Program-made: the position numbers and the translations under genes
Notes under the pieces: model-generated
Told to the model about the DNA's origin: nothing
What the model saw: only the letters and a program-made list of their open reading frames with translations
The model's database searches: none
Part shown: in pieces, positions 46,147 through 54,830 of the stretch
Numbering within the stretch: the stretch's first letter is position 1
Layout: every line of letters begins with the position of its first letter
Assembly (NCBI RefSeq): GCF_026965555.1
Contig: NZ_CP114040.1
Coordinates: 2,418,001 to 2,482,000 of the forward strand
Length of the DNA stretch: 64,000 nt
Direction of reading: 5' to 3'
Origin: Nannocystis punicea
Lineage (GTDB): Bacteria > Myxococcota_A > Polyangia > Nannocystales > Nannocystaceae

Positions 46147-47367
46147 ATGGAGCCCAGCCCCCACGTCAGGCTCGACCTCGACCGCCGCGCGCCTACCGAG
46201 CTCGCCACGCCGAGAGCCGCGGGAGCGCTCAGAGAGGCGGGGGCCATCGAGGCTTGGCGACGGCTTCCGAGCGCGCTACGCTGGAGCGTGCCTTCCGCGC
46301 GTTCAGGTCGGGCGCTCATCGTCGCGGGTCTCGTCGCCTGCAACGAGCCGACCGACAACGCGAGCGGCTTCACGACGCCGCCGATCACGACGGCTCCCGT
46401 GTCGACGACTAGCGGTGACGCGAGCTCCGGCAGTTCCGGCAGCTCGTCGACCACCACGAGCGCCGGCTCGGGCGGCGACTCGGAGTCGAGCGCCGCGGCG
46501 TCGAGCTCGACCACGATGGTCTGGGACATGGGCCCCCCGCCGGACTTCGACACGGGGCCGCCGGTAGGCTGCCAGGGGAAGATCGATTTCCTGTTCATCA
46601 TCTCGCGCCACGGCTTCATGAAGCCGCATCAGGACAAGCTCATCGCCGCCTTCCCGCAGTTCATCGAGACGATCCAGAGTCAGTTCAGCGACTTCGACGT
46701 GCAGATCCTCGTTACGGACACAGAGCCGGAATGGGGCTCGCCCGCGTGCGACGACGACTGCCCCGACCCGTGCGTCGAGGCGCCTGACTACCCGTGCGAC
46801 TACTGGCCGACCACGTGCGACACGACGATGGGTGCGGGCATCGTGATGAACGTCGGGCAGTACACCACCAACACGCCGTGCCTTGACGGCTCGCGCCGTT
46901 ACATTACAGCCGACACGCTCAACATCCCCGCCACCTTCGAGTGCCTCGCGCGTGTCGGGACGGTCGGCTACAACCTCATCGGCAACGCCCTTGTCGCCGC
47001 GATGAGCCCCAAGCTGAACAAGATTGGCGGGTGCAACGAAGGCTTCATCCGTGAGGACGCGCTCCTCATGGTCTCCATCATCGGCCCCGGCGACACGGCG
47101 GGCGGACCGGCGACCTCGAGTGGCACTTGGCAGGAGTGGATGCAGGCCGTCGTCGCTCGAAAGAACGGCGACCTCGACGCCGTCGTGATGCTCGCGCTCA
47201 CCGATGACTGCACGGGGCTGACCGACCCCGACTACCGTCTGTGCCGGATGGTTCCCGAGTTCCCGCACAGCATGCTCGAACTTCTGACGAGCCCCGACTA
47301 CGGCTCGATCTTCAAGGACGCCGCGGCCTTGGCCATCGAGACCTGCAACTCGTTCGTGCCGGGTTAG
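46147..47367 (+). CDS. Lipoprotein with degenerate von Willebrand A-like domain
   Basis: 406-aa protein. The hydrophobic segment SGRALIVAGLVAC is a lipobox but lies about 60 residues from the ATG at 46147; a GTG at 46288 would give a normal lipoprotein start and may be the true one. A Ser/Thr/Gly linker precedes a VWA-like domain: GKIDFLFIISRHGFMKPHQD occupies the place of the MIDAS strand usually written D-x-LFVIDNSGSM, and AAFPQFIETIQSQFSDFDVQ fits the next helix. The Asp/Ser residues of the metal site are lost. Later parts (DALLMVSIIGPGD, VVMLALTDDCTG) retain the fold. Its stop overlaps the convergent gene by four bases. Confidence 0.7.
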   Translation: MEPSPHVRLDLDRRAPTELATPRAAGALREAGAIEAWRRLPSALRWSVPSARSGRALIVAGLVACNEPTDNASGFTTPPITTAPVSTTSGDASSGSSGSSSTTTSAGSGGDSESSAAASSSTTMVWDMGPPPDFDTGPPVGCQGKIDFLFIISRHGFMKPHQDKLIAAFPQFIETIQSQFSDFDVQILVTDTEPEWGSPACDDDCPDPCVEAPDYPCDYWPTTCDTTMGAGIVMNVGQYTTNTPCLDGSRRYITADTLNIPATFECLARVGTVGYNLIGNALVAAMSPKLNKIGGCNEGFIREDALLMVSIIGPGDTAGGPATSSGTWQEWMQAVVARKNGDLDAVVMLALTDDCTGLTDPDYRLCRMVPEFPHSMLELLTSPDYGSIFKDAAALAIETCNSFVPG

Positions 47368-49031
47368 TAGGGGTGCAGCTTCACGATCCCCGCGGCTAGA
47401 GTGTCGTCAGCTTCCTGGTAGTACCCGCCAGCGAGGATGAAGCCGACCGGATCCGCCGCGATCCCTGTCGCGACCTGCAGCTTGGTCTTGGCGCCCGTGT
47501 AGTTCACGACGGGATCGGCTGCGCCGCTGAACCAACCTTGCACGAGAAATCCCTCGTCCGCTTGCAGCCCTTCCGCCGCGACGACGACATATCCCGATGG
47601 GCTCCGAGCCGCGTCCAAGACGCGGCGCGCCTCCGATATTGTTTGCGCATCGACCTCCGCCGCCCCCAGCGTGAACCAACGCAACGCGCCCCTGGTGTTG
47701 TTGCAGGGGGTGACCATCTCGCCGCAGTTGTAGCCCGCCGTCATGTAGCCGCCCACTCCGTCTGGCGCGACGGCGAGATGTCCGCTGTGCCATGCGGGGG
47801 ATCCAGGGTTGGCCACCTCGGCAAGTGTCATGCCTGAATAGCTGAGCTCGACAGCGAAGCCACGATTCTGGAAGGTTTGGTCGTCCTGCTTGTGCGCTCC
47901 CCATGCTTCGCCGACGACCACGATCCGGTCTTCGACGAAGGCGCAGTCCCGCGTCCGCTCGGTGAACTGGTGCTCCTTTTCCGGCTCGAAAGGCGCTCGG
48001 TAGTCCCACGGCACCGTCCACGGCTCGCCCACCGCGCGCTGCAGCCGGGCCCACGCGTCGTCATCGGCCTGGGTCGCCGGCCGGGTCCCGCACAACAGCA
48101 CGTCGCCGGCGTCGTTCACGTCGAGCCCGCGGCCCAGATGCGTCAGGCTGCCGTCCTCCGGCGTCTGCCCGAGCGGCAGGCCCTCGCCGTCCAGATGCCA
48201 GAGCTGCCAGCGCCCGAAGCCGTTTTCGTAGACGTTCACGAGCACCCAGATCGTCCCGTCCGGGGCGAACTTCACGTCCTCGCCGACGCAGTCAGACCCC
48301 TGTGCGATCCAGCGCGAGTCACCGATCCACACCGACACGCCCTTGTCGTCGCGCCGGCGGAGGAAACACTCCTGGCCTTGCGGCGTCGCGTGGGTGAACA
48401 GCTCGAGCACGTCGCCCTGGTCGTCCACGTCGACCGCGTTGCCGTAGCTCGGCACGAGCGGGCTTTTCTTGAGCCACGCCTCGCCGCCGGCGGCTGGCGC
48501 CACGACCGTGAATGTATCCGTCCGTGGCTCGCTCGTCTCCGCGTCCCGCGCAGCGATCGCCTCGACCACGTGATCGCCGTTCCACGATTCGCCGAACACC
48601 GCGATGTCCCCGGTGAACTGCGTGTCGCTCACTGGCGCGAGCGCCACCGGCTCGCCGCCGTCGACAGTGATGGTCACCACATCGGCGTGCTCGACCATTA
48701 CCTCCACCGTGATCAGCCCCGCCGATTGCAGCAGCTTGGGGGCGACCACCATGTCAGAGATCGTCGGAGGCAGCGCCTCGCCCGGCTCGGTGGCGGAGCT
48801 ACTCGCCATTTCACCGGCGGTGGGCTCGCCAGCCGTGGGCTCGTCGAGCGTCGTCGTCATGACGCTGGGGGCACTGGTCCCCGTGGTCTCCGCCTCGCCG
48901 CTTTCGGTGCTGTCGATGTCGTCCTGGCACAGGCCGAGCGCGCAGGGCCCCCACGGGCTCCGTTGGTAGCAACCCGTCAAAATTTGCGCGAGCGCGACAC
49001 CCCCGAAGACCCACCTCGAGCACATGGCCAT
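47364..49031 (-). CDS. Secreted lipoprotein with propeller-like repeats
   Basis: 555-aa predicted lipoprotein. The start at 49031 (MAMCSRWVFGGVALAQILTGC) gives a lipobox near residue 21. A Ser/Thr/Glu linker (about 40-85) is followed by an Ig-like domain (about 100-185: GLITVEVMVEHADVVTITVD) and then a six- or seven-bladed propeller-like part with repeated A-x-D-x-x-G-x-(V/I) elements (VDVDDQGDVLELF, FAPDGTIWVLVN, DVNDAGDVLLCG, VAPDGVGGYMTAGY). No enzymatic motif. Convergent with the VWA lipoprotein and overlapping at the stop codons. Confidence 0.75.
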   Translation of the reverse strand: MAMCSRWVFGGVALAQILTGCYQRSPWGPCALGLCQDDIDSTESGEAETTGTSAPSVMTTTLDEPTAGEPTAGEMASSSATEPGEALPPTISDMVVAPKLLQSAGLITVEVMVEHADVVTITVDGGEPVALAPVSDTQFTGDIAVFGESWNGDHVVEAIAARDAETSEPRTDTFTVVAPAAGGEAWLKKSPLVPSYGNAVDVDDQGDVLELFTHATPQGQECFLRRRDDKGVSVWIGDSRWIAQGSDCVGEDVKFAPDGTIWVLVNVYENGFGRWQLWHLDGEGLPLGQTPEDGSLTHLGRGLDVNDAGDVLLCGTRPATQADDDAWARLQRAVGEPWTVPWDYRAPFEPEKEHQFTERTRDCAFVEDRIVVVGEAWGAHKQDDQTFQNRGFAVELSYSGMTLAEVANPGSPAWHSGHLAVAPDGVGGYMTAGYNCGEMVTPCNNTRGALRWFTLGAAEVDAQTISEARRVLDAARSPSGYVVVAAEGLQADEGFLVQGWFSGAADPVVNYTGAKTKLQVATGIAADPVGFILAGGYYQEADDTLAAGIVKLHPY

Positions 49032-49098
49032 GACGCCCGCGAAGATAGCAGAGCTCCTCGTCCTTGTCAGTCGCGGAGGGTCGAGATACGGTGACGCC

Positions 49099-49986
49099 GT
49101 GGCCGCTGCGCATCCCCCTGGCCGGCAACTCTGCATCATCGCGTGCTGCAGCATGACGGTGCTCGGACCGTCGCTACCCGCTCGCGCGAGTGAGGAGAGC
49201 ATCTCCCGCCGCGAGCACCGAACCTGTGTCGAGTTGCGCGACGCCAGCAAGCTCGCCGAGGCTGCGTCGCACTGCCGGGCCGCCTACGACGCGCTCCCCG
49301 ACGACACGCGCGAGCCCCCGCTCAACGCCCGCTCGCTCATCGTATTCGACGGCTACAACACCTACCTGGAAGCCTTCGAGGCGACGAACGACATCGAGTT
49401 CCTCTGCGCCGGCGAGGAACTGCTCACCGAATACCTCGCCTACCTCGACGCGCGCCTACCCGCGGAGGCGCGTCCCGACGACCGCCAGGACGCGCAGAAG
49501 GATCTCGCCGAGCTCGCGGCCCGACGCGGTGATCAAAAGTGCAGCGAGCCGGTGGTCGAGCCATTGCCCAGGCAGGAAGACCTCTTGCCGGTCGTCCTGC
49601 GACCGCAGCCACAGCAGGAAGCGCCGCCACCGACGCCGGGCAGCGGCCTACGGATCGCCGGCGGCGTGACCCTGGGCACCGGCATTGCTCTCGGGCTCGT
49701 CGCGGCTGGAGCGCTCGCCTACGGCGCGCGCATCAGGGACGAGCGCGACACGCTGACGAACGCGCCAGAGCCCGTAGGGCCCGAAGGTCACGCCCTCGCG
49801 GATCGTCTCGATGGCCTCGGCACCCGCGCCAACCGGCTCGCGGTCGGTACCGCGATCACCTCCGGTGCGGCCATCGTCACCAGCATCGTCCTGCTCGCTG
49901 TGGACGCGCACCGTCGTCGCGGGCAACGGCTCTCCATTGCCCCCGTCGTATGGCCCACCGGCGGCCATCTTTCGCTCCGGTTCTGA
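49099..49986 (+). CDS. Periplasmic/membrane helical protein preceding a kinase gene
   Basis: 295-aa protein read from GTG 49099, where a signal-like start (RQLCIIACCSMTVLGPSLPA, cleavage after RA) appears; an ATG at 49024, inside the start of the divergent gene, is the alternative. The domain after the signal is helical with Cys (ELRDASKLAEAASHCRAAYD), then a Pro/Gln linker and two hydrophobic helices (GGVTLGTGIALGLVAAGALA and AVGTAITSGAAIVTSIVLLA). This TPR-like plus two-TM layout is common next to Ser/Thr kinases in myxobacteria. Five bases separate it from the kinase gene. Confidence 0.6.
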   Translation: MAAAHPPGRQLCIIACCSMTVLGPSLPARASEESISRREHRTCVELRDASKLAEAASHCRAAYDALPDDTREPPLNARSLIVFDGYNTYLEAFEATNDIEFLCAGEELLTEYLAYLDARLPAEARPDDRQDAQKDLAELAARRGDQKCSEPVVEPLPRQEDLLPVVLRPQPQQEAPPPTPGSGLRIAGGVTLGTGIALGLVAAGALAYGARIRDERDTLTNAPEPVGPEGHALADRLDGLGTRANRLAVGTAITSGAAIVTSIVLLAVDAHRRRGQRLSIAPVVWPTGGHLSLRF

Positions 49987-49991
49987 TCGTC

Positions 49992-51557
49992 ATGAAGACC
50001 AAGGCCGTCTGGTACCCGCCGCAGCAAGCCCCCGACCCGGAGCTCGCGGTCTTCACCACCGAGTTCGCCGAGGACACCGACCGGACCGGCAAGACGCTCA
50101 ACAAGCGTTACCGGCTCATCCGCCGGATCGGCGCCGGCGCCACCGCCAGCGTCTACGAGGCGCGCCACGAGAAGACCGGCGCCCGCCTGGCGGTCAAGGT
50201 GCTGCGCCGCGACCTCTACGAACCCCTGCGCGACTTCTTCGGCCAGGAGGGTCGCATCGCCGCGCGACACAACTGCCCGCACCTCATCCAGGCCATCGAT
50301 CTCGGCGAGGTCCGCGGCGCGACCTACACCGTGTTCAACTTCGCCGAGGGCAAGCCGCTCCGCCACCTCGCCGGCAACAGCGGTCCGGTGTCGTCGACGC
50401 CGCTGCCGTGGCAGCGCTTGTGCCGAATCATCCTGCAGGTGTTGGAAGCGCTCGCCGTGCTGCACAAGAGCGGCATCGTCCACCGCGACCTGCACTCCTC
50501 GAACATCCTCGTCGACGAGTCGCGCGACGACTTCACCGTCGTGATCGACGTCGGATTCGCCGCAGTCATGCCCGGCCGGCGCATCACGCAAGCGCCCGAG
50601 CCGACGCGCACCATCTACGGCATGCACAGCTACGTCGCGCCGGAGACCCTCGCGGGCTGCCCCCCGGACCCGCGCATGGACCTGTACAGCGTCGGCGTCC
50701 TGATGTTCGAGCTGCTGACCGGCCTCGAAATGATCGAGTACGGCCGCAGCTTCGGGAAGCTGGCCGTGCCGCCGCTCCGCGTCCTCGCGCCCGGCTACGA
50801 CATCCCCGAGGCCGTGGACGCGATCGTGCTGCGCGCGCTCAGCGACGTCAGCATGCGGTTCGCCAGCGCGGAGGAGATGGCCGCGGCCATCCGCGCTGCG
50901 CTCGCGGAGGTCGAGGCTGACGCCGAGGCGGCGACCCGTCGTCGCGTGCTGCGGCCGGCGGCGGCCATCGGTCTCGGCGGTGCTGTCGTCGGTGGCTTGC
51001 TGGTCGGCGGCTTGCTCCTCGCGACGCAGCCCTCCACCGCCACGCTCGCCGCGATGAACATCGCCAGCGAGCCGCTATCCCGCGACCTCCAGGTCAGTCC
51101 GCCCGCGAGCGGTCCGCCCTTGGCCAAGCTCCAACCCAGGGTGCCTCAACCCTCGGCGCAAGAGCCCGAGCTGCCCCCCACGCCACCGCAAGAAGCACCG
51201 GCATCGTCCCCCCGGCCGACACCCACGCCGCCTGCGTCGGCAGCGACGACCTCGTCCCCGACTGCGTCCCCCACCATGACGAGCGTCAGCAGCCAGGTGG
51301 TGGGGCAGCAGGCGCGGCAACGCATGCAGGTGACCGCCGAGCAGAGACTCATCCGCAAGGCCCGTCGCAGCATCCTCGAGTGCAACCCGGACGGCGCGCT
51401 CGCAAAAGCCGCCGTCGTGATCAAGCGCCTCACCGACGGCTCGGTTGACGCAAAGTTCAACGGTCGCAGCGTCCAGGGCACGTTCGGCCGCTGCGTCGCG
51501 GACTACGCCAAGACCGCAGCGCTCGGCCCTGACGGCGTGCTCAAGTTCTTGCTTTGA
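49992..51557 (+). CDS. Membrane Ser/Thr protein kinase
   Basis: 521-aa Hanks-type kinase. Gly loop IGAGATASVYEA (46-57), catalytic Lys69 (LAVKVL), HRD motif HRDLHSSN (164-171), metal Asp186 in DVGFA instead of DFG, and YVAPE in the activation segment. All catalytic residues are present, but the Lys two residues after the catalytic Asp166 is His168 and the DFG Phe is Val. After the kinase domain (to about 300) come one TM helix (AIGLGGAVVGGLLVGGLLLA), a Pro/Ser/Thr-rich linker (about 360-435) and a C-terminal ~80-aa domain with one Cys pair. Likely paired with the preceding protein. Confidence 0.88.
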   Translation: MKTKAVWYPPQQAPDPELAVFTTEFAEDTDRTGKTLNKRYRLIRRIGAGATASVYEARHEKTGARLAVKVLRRDLYEPLRDFFGQEGRIAARHNCPHLIQAIDLGEVRGATYTVFNFAEGKPLRHLAGNSGPVSSTPLPWQRLCRIILQVLEALAVLHKSGIVHRDLHSSNILVDESRDDFTVVIDVGFAAVMPGRRITQAPEPTRTIYGMHSYVAPETLAGCPPDPRMDLYSVGVLMFELLTGLEMIEYGRSFGKLAVPPLRVLAPGYDIPEAVDAIVLRALSDVSMRFASAEEMAAAIRAALAEVEADAEAATRRRVLRPAAAIGLGGAVVGGLLVGGLLLATQPSTATLAAMNIASEPLSRDLQVSPPASGPPLAKLQPRVPQPSAQEPELPPTPPQEAPASSPRPTPTPPASAATTSSPTASPTMTSVSSQVVGQQARQRMQVTAEQRLIRKARRSILECNPDGALAKAAVVIKRLTDGSVDAKFNGRSVQGTFGRCVADYAKTAALGPDGVLKFLL

Positions 51558-51598
51558 GACGTGAAGCGGCAGTTGGTCGAGTCGTCTACTACCCCATC

Positions 51599-52042
51599 AT
51601 GACGACGCCCTTCGAGCTCTACCTCGCGTCCATCGCCGCCTCGTTTCCCTCGCTCAGAAAGGCGCCGCTACGCCCCTGGGACGCTGAGGTCTTCCGAACG
51701 TGGGCTGAAGAGCAGCCGGAGAAGACCGCGGCGTGGTGGGCAGCTCGCTTCGTCCTGGCGTTCGGAACGGCACGGCGACGCGCCTGGGTGGCAAAGAGGC
51801 GCCCAGCCGGCACCGTGGTACGGTACGGGTTCGACATCTTCGAGGCACAAGCTGCATGGACGGAAGGCGATCGGCGAGCCGCCGCGATTTGGTTGCTGAC
51901 GGCCGGAGAGCCCGCGCCAGCGATTGAGCCCGTGGTGATGAGATGCTCGTGCGAGCCGCCCATGATGATCTCCGTCGACCTCGTGCGGCTCAGCCGGAGC
52001 CCCATCGTGTGCCACCGCTGCGAGTGCCCCTTCACGCCGTAG
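51599..52042 (+). CDS. Hypothetical protein with C-terminal Cys cluster
   Basis: 147-aa protein, ATG at 51599. The first ~115 aa are paralogous to the protein at 45764 (see that entry). The C-terminus adds MRCSCEPPMMISVDLVRLSR then CHRCECPF, a CxC...CxxCxC set that could bind zinc. No other motif. It lies on the + strand and is convergent to the operon that follows. Confidence 0.6.
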   Translation: MTTPFELYLASIAASFPSLRKAPLRPWDAEVFRTWAEEQPEKTAAWWAARFVLAFGTARRRAWVAKRRPAGTVVRYGFDIFEAQAAWTEGDRRAAAIWLLTAGEPAPAIEPVVMRCSCEPPMMISVDLVRLSRSPIVCHRCECPFTP

Positions 52043-52239
52043 GCAGCGCGGCCGTGGTGCGGCTACCGTCAAGCCACCGCCGATTTACATGATCGCGGAT
52101 CCGGATCACCGCCGCCCGACCTCGAGCTCGAGCACGCCTCGCAAGAGACAGAGGCGAAAGCTCGGTCGAGACGGTCCTAGGCAAGCGGTTCCGCCACGGG
52201 AGCATCGAGAGAGATCGAATATATCCGCGACGGTTAAAC

Positions 52240-52815
52240 CTATTGCAGGTGTGCCCGAAACCAATCGACAAGTTCGCCAGTTGGGCGCTCCGCGTCGAGA
52301 AAATACGCAGGCGCACCTGCAAGAATCGAATAGGATACCGCGACCGATGACTGCAGCATCGTATGCATGGCTGCCTTAAAGACGTTCACAGAGCGCCGCC
52401 CTTGGGGGTCAGTTGAAATGCGCCTCTCTGCCGTCTCGGCCGAGACGTAAAGGTTGACAATTAACGTGGGCGCCAGAGCTCGGATCCGTTCAGCATCGAA
52501 CGGCGTCACCCGAAACCCATACTCTTCACTGGTCACCGCATGCGTGTCAATAACCAGATGGTTGATTGCGCGATTTCGCTGGACCCATTCGAGCAAGCGT
52601 GTATCGAGCGCCTGGATATCCTGTGGCGTGGCGACGCGGGCGGACTGACCGCGCAGACTTTCGTAAGAGATGGCCGCTCCTTGCTTCTCTTGAAGAGCAA
52701 TCCGCAGCCGTTCGCCATAATCCCAAACCTCCAGGCTGGAGATCTCGGCCTGGAGCGCCATTGAGAGCGTGCTCTTTCCAGTAGCGGGAGCGCCGGTAAG
52801 ATAGATGACTTGCAT
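52240..52815 (-). CDS. P-loop nucleotide/nucleoside kinase-like protein
   Basis: 191-aa protein of the adenylate-kinase-like P-loop group. Walker A GAPATGKST at 8-16; HLVIDTHAVTSEEYGF is the Walker-B-like strand and VNLYVSAETAERRISTDPQG carries the LID-type Arg pair (RR). The substrate cannot be read; a nucleotide, nucleoside or small-molecule kinase role is expected. Last gene of the five-gene minus-strand operon (gap of 12 bases to the preceding gene). Its GC content is visibly lower than that of the chromosome part of the window. Confidence 0.8.
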   Translation of the reverse strand: MQVIYLTGAPATGKSTLSMALQAEISSLEVWDYGERLRIALQEKQGAAISYESLRGQSARVATPQDIQALDTRLLEWVQRNRAINHLVIDTHAVTSEEYGFRVTPFDAERIRALAPTLIVNLYVSAETAERRISTDPQGRRSVNVFKAAMHTMLQSSVAVSYSILAGAPAYFLDAERPTGELVDWFRAHLQ

Positions 52816-52827
52816 GCCAGTCCTTCC

Positions 52828-53430
52828 TCAGCGAAGCAGTACTGCAAACGGAGCGAGGATCTCGGCGGAAAATCCGATTCGAGCGACACGGGCTCGCTCA
52901 TCGGCAACCGGGGGTTGGCCCACAGGCGAGGGAAGCGTCAAGCAAGCTTTGTCGACACGGCCTCGAAGATACGCGTCCGCCCGCTTCCCTTCACTCCGAC
53001 CAATCCCGACCGTATAATTCGAGAGAGGAATCTCGAACTCCGTTGCAGCGATTTCGCCGAGGATTACGGCATAGCGAGATCCCGTAACATTAATGCCGTC
53101 AGGAATGGGGCGCCACTTAACTCCATCCTCTGAGTACTCAGTGGCGGGGGCCAAGTCTGGATCTGCGTTGGATCGTACTGGGGCCATCAGTAGGTTGACT
53201 CGCCCGCCAGTCTCCATAATGCCCTTCACAAACGGACGGACTTGGGTAATCGGGTGACAAGATGATCCTCCGTAACCCCAGAAAGTTTTTCCTGCACGCT
53301 CGAACTCAGCGCGCTTCCGCTTTAGGATTGCTTCAAAATCTTCACCTGCATGTTGTCCAACTTTCATGAACATGAAGTTTCGGGGTAGTTCGCTGGGCTG
53401 AGCGCGGGCAAGATCTTTAGAGTTCGCCAT
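52828..53430 (-). CDS. Unknown protein of the five-gene operon
   Basis: 200-aa protein, start at ATG 53430, which overlaps the end of the preceding gene by 14 bases. Conserved-looking stretches are FMFMKVGQHAGEDFEAILKR and FWGYGGSSCHPITQVRPFVK, with a Cys-His pair (SCHP) that could be catalytic or metal-binding, and TGSRYAVILGEIAATEFEIP. I have no family name for it. Predicted cytosolic. Its tight position between a polyamine-synthase-like enzyme and a kinase suggests a biosynthetic or modifying step. Confidence 0.65.
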   Translation of the reverse strand: MANSKDLARAQPSELPRNFMFMKVGQHAGEDFEAILKRKRAEFERAGKTFWGYGGSSCHPITQVRPFVKGIMETGGRVNLLMAPVRSNADPDLAPATEYSEDGVKWRPIPDGINVTGSRYAVILGEIAATEFEIPLSNYTVGIGRSEGKRADAYLRGRVDKACLTLPSPVGQPPVADERARVARIGFSAEILAPFAVLLR

Positions 53431-54241
53431 CACGAAATGCCTCACATTCAAAATCCTTTGAAGCAAACTTTCCCCCATTCGTCAAGTCGCGCACGTAGCG
53501 CACCTTGAGAGGGTTGTCTTTTCCGTAGAAATCTGCGAGTTCGGCCCGATTAAGATTTTGACTTTCCTCATCTTTCATGCTCTCAACCTGTTCCGTGACG
53601 AGGGAGCAGGAAGTCAACTCTGGCGTGTCGTCCAGATGATACTTGTGGAACTTGGGGATCATCTCCCGGATCAGCTGTCCTTTTCCCAGGACGTAGGTTT
53701 GAACTTCTCGCAGAACAAGTGTTGTCCAATGATACTCGGGAGCGTCCGCCAACACCGTGCATCCAAGGGCCCCGGGCTTCGAAGTAGCTTCAAGCCCCCG
53801 CCTGATGAAGGATTTCACACTGTTTCCGCCGTTGCTGCCGCCATACGGGGGGTTTGTGTAAAAAGCGTCGAACCCTCCGATAAGATGCGGGGGAAGGCCC
53901 TCGGCGACGTTATACAATTCGGAAGTGACCGTCTTTGTATAGCCATATCGCTCGGCGAACCGCCTGACAGAGTTGACCACTCGCTCGTCAAAGTCAAGCA
54001 CATGCACCGATTCGGGCCCGCCCTTGAGACTTCCCGTGCCCTTTAAGTGTACTACCGTCAGCGCCAAAGCATCGCCATCACCAATGAACACCACCCTTTT
54101 TCCGCTGAGCCATCGGGAAATGTGTTCGGCTTGAATTAACATGTCCGCGGATCGCATGTAGATCTGATCGAACATGCGTAGTGGCGCGGGCCTGTTTGCA
54201 ACCACGTCAGAGACGGCGTTCATTGCTTCCCGAAGATCCAT
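53417..54241 (-). CDS. BpsA-like (branched polyamine synthase C-terminal) enzyme
   Basis: 274-aa Rossmann-fold enzyme. VVFIGDGDALALTVVHLKGT (motif I, GDxD at 54-57), VHVLDFDERVVNSVRRFAER (motif II) and FDAFYTNPPYGGSNGGNS (N130 in NPPY) match the DUF43/BpsA family, whose archaeal members transfer aminopropyl groups to make branched polyamines from decarboxylated SAM. The NPPY motif, as in amino-methyltransferases, fits transfer to an amine. This homologue lacks the N-terminal domain and stands inside an operon with a metallopeptidase and a membrane protein, so its acceptor may be a different molecule. Overlaps both neighbours (35 and 14 bases). Confidence 0.7.
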   Translation of the reverse strand: MDLREAMNAVSDVVANRPAPLRMFDQIYMRSADMLIQAEHISRWLSGKRVVFIGDGDALALTVVHLKGTGSLKGGPESVHVLDFDERVVNSVRRFAERYGYTKTVTSELYNVAEGLPPHLIGGFDAFYTNPPYGGSNGGNSVKSFIRRGLEATSKPGALGCTVLADAPEYHWTTLVLREVQTYVLGKGQLIREMIPKFHKYHLDDTPELTSCSLVTEQVESMKDEESQNLNRAELADFYGKDNPLKVRYVRDLTNGGKFASKDFECEAFRDGEL

Positions 54242-54830
54242 TTTCGAACCCTGCTTTCTGAGTGACCTCTTCTGCGGTCGATCGGTTTACGGTTGGATCG
54301 TGTGCAAGCACCCTTGTCTGTAGGCCAAGGGAAATTTCAGTGAATCGCACAAGATCGTTGTTCCGTTGATGTGGGAATAAGTATTTTACGATTACAAATA
54401 CCAGCCCGGATGACTGAGCGAATGCGAATACGATGAACATCTGCCCCATCCATCGCTCGGCGGTCAGAAGCCCGGCGGCAAGGGCACAGAATGTTAGAAA
54501 TACAGCAGCGATTTCGAGGGATAGTAACCATAGGAGGTGATGCGCGTACTTCACTCTCAGCTCTCGCTCTGCCTTCTGCTGGGCCTCCCACGCAACGATC
54601 ATCGTTCTCGTGTGGGAGAACATCTCCTCATTCTGCCGGAAACGTATGAACTGGTCGGCGTGTTCCGGTTTCATTTCGTCCCGAATCGTGAAGCTAGGCA
54701 AATTCTCTGACTGGCGGAGCCACTCTTTACCGTAAAGCCCTGGTGACGGAGACGTTTGAATAGGAGTGATTTCATCCTGTCCGAGCATCCCTGGACGCGC
54801 GGGTTCGTCTACTTCCGTCGAAGCTTTCAT
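54207..54830 (-). CDS. Two-TM membrane protein, possible effector
   Basis: 207-aa protein. Residues 1-95 are soluble and end in an acidic/basic helix (TMIVAWEAQQKAERELRVKY); two TM helices follow at about 98-123 (HHLLWLLSLEIAAVFLTFCA) and 129-151 (MFIVFAFAQSSGLVFVIVKY), then a short soluble tail. A cytosolic domain plus a TM hairpin is the layout of SLATT-type and other membrane effectors of bacterial conflict systems; similarity at sequence level is not shown. ATG at 54830 overlaps the stop of the metallopeptidase by four bases. Confidence 0.65.
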   Translation of the reverse strand: MKASTEVDEPARPGMLGQDEITPIQTSPSPGLYGKEWLRQSENLPSFTIRDEMKPEHADQFIRFRQNEEMFSHTRTMIVAWEAQQKAERELRVKYAHHLLWLLSLEIAAVFLTFCALAAGLLTAERWMGQMFIVFAFAQSSGLVFVIVKYLFPHQRNNDLVRFTEISLGLQTRVLAHDPTVNRSTAEEVTQKAGFENGSSGSNERRL

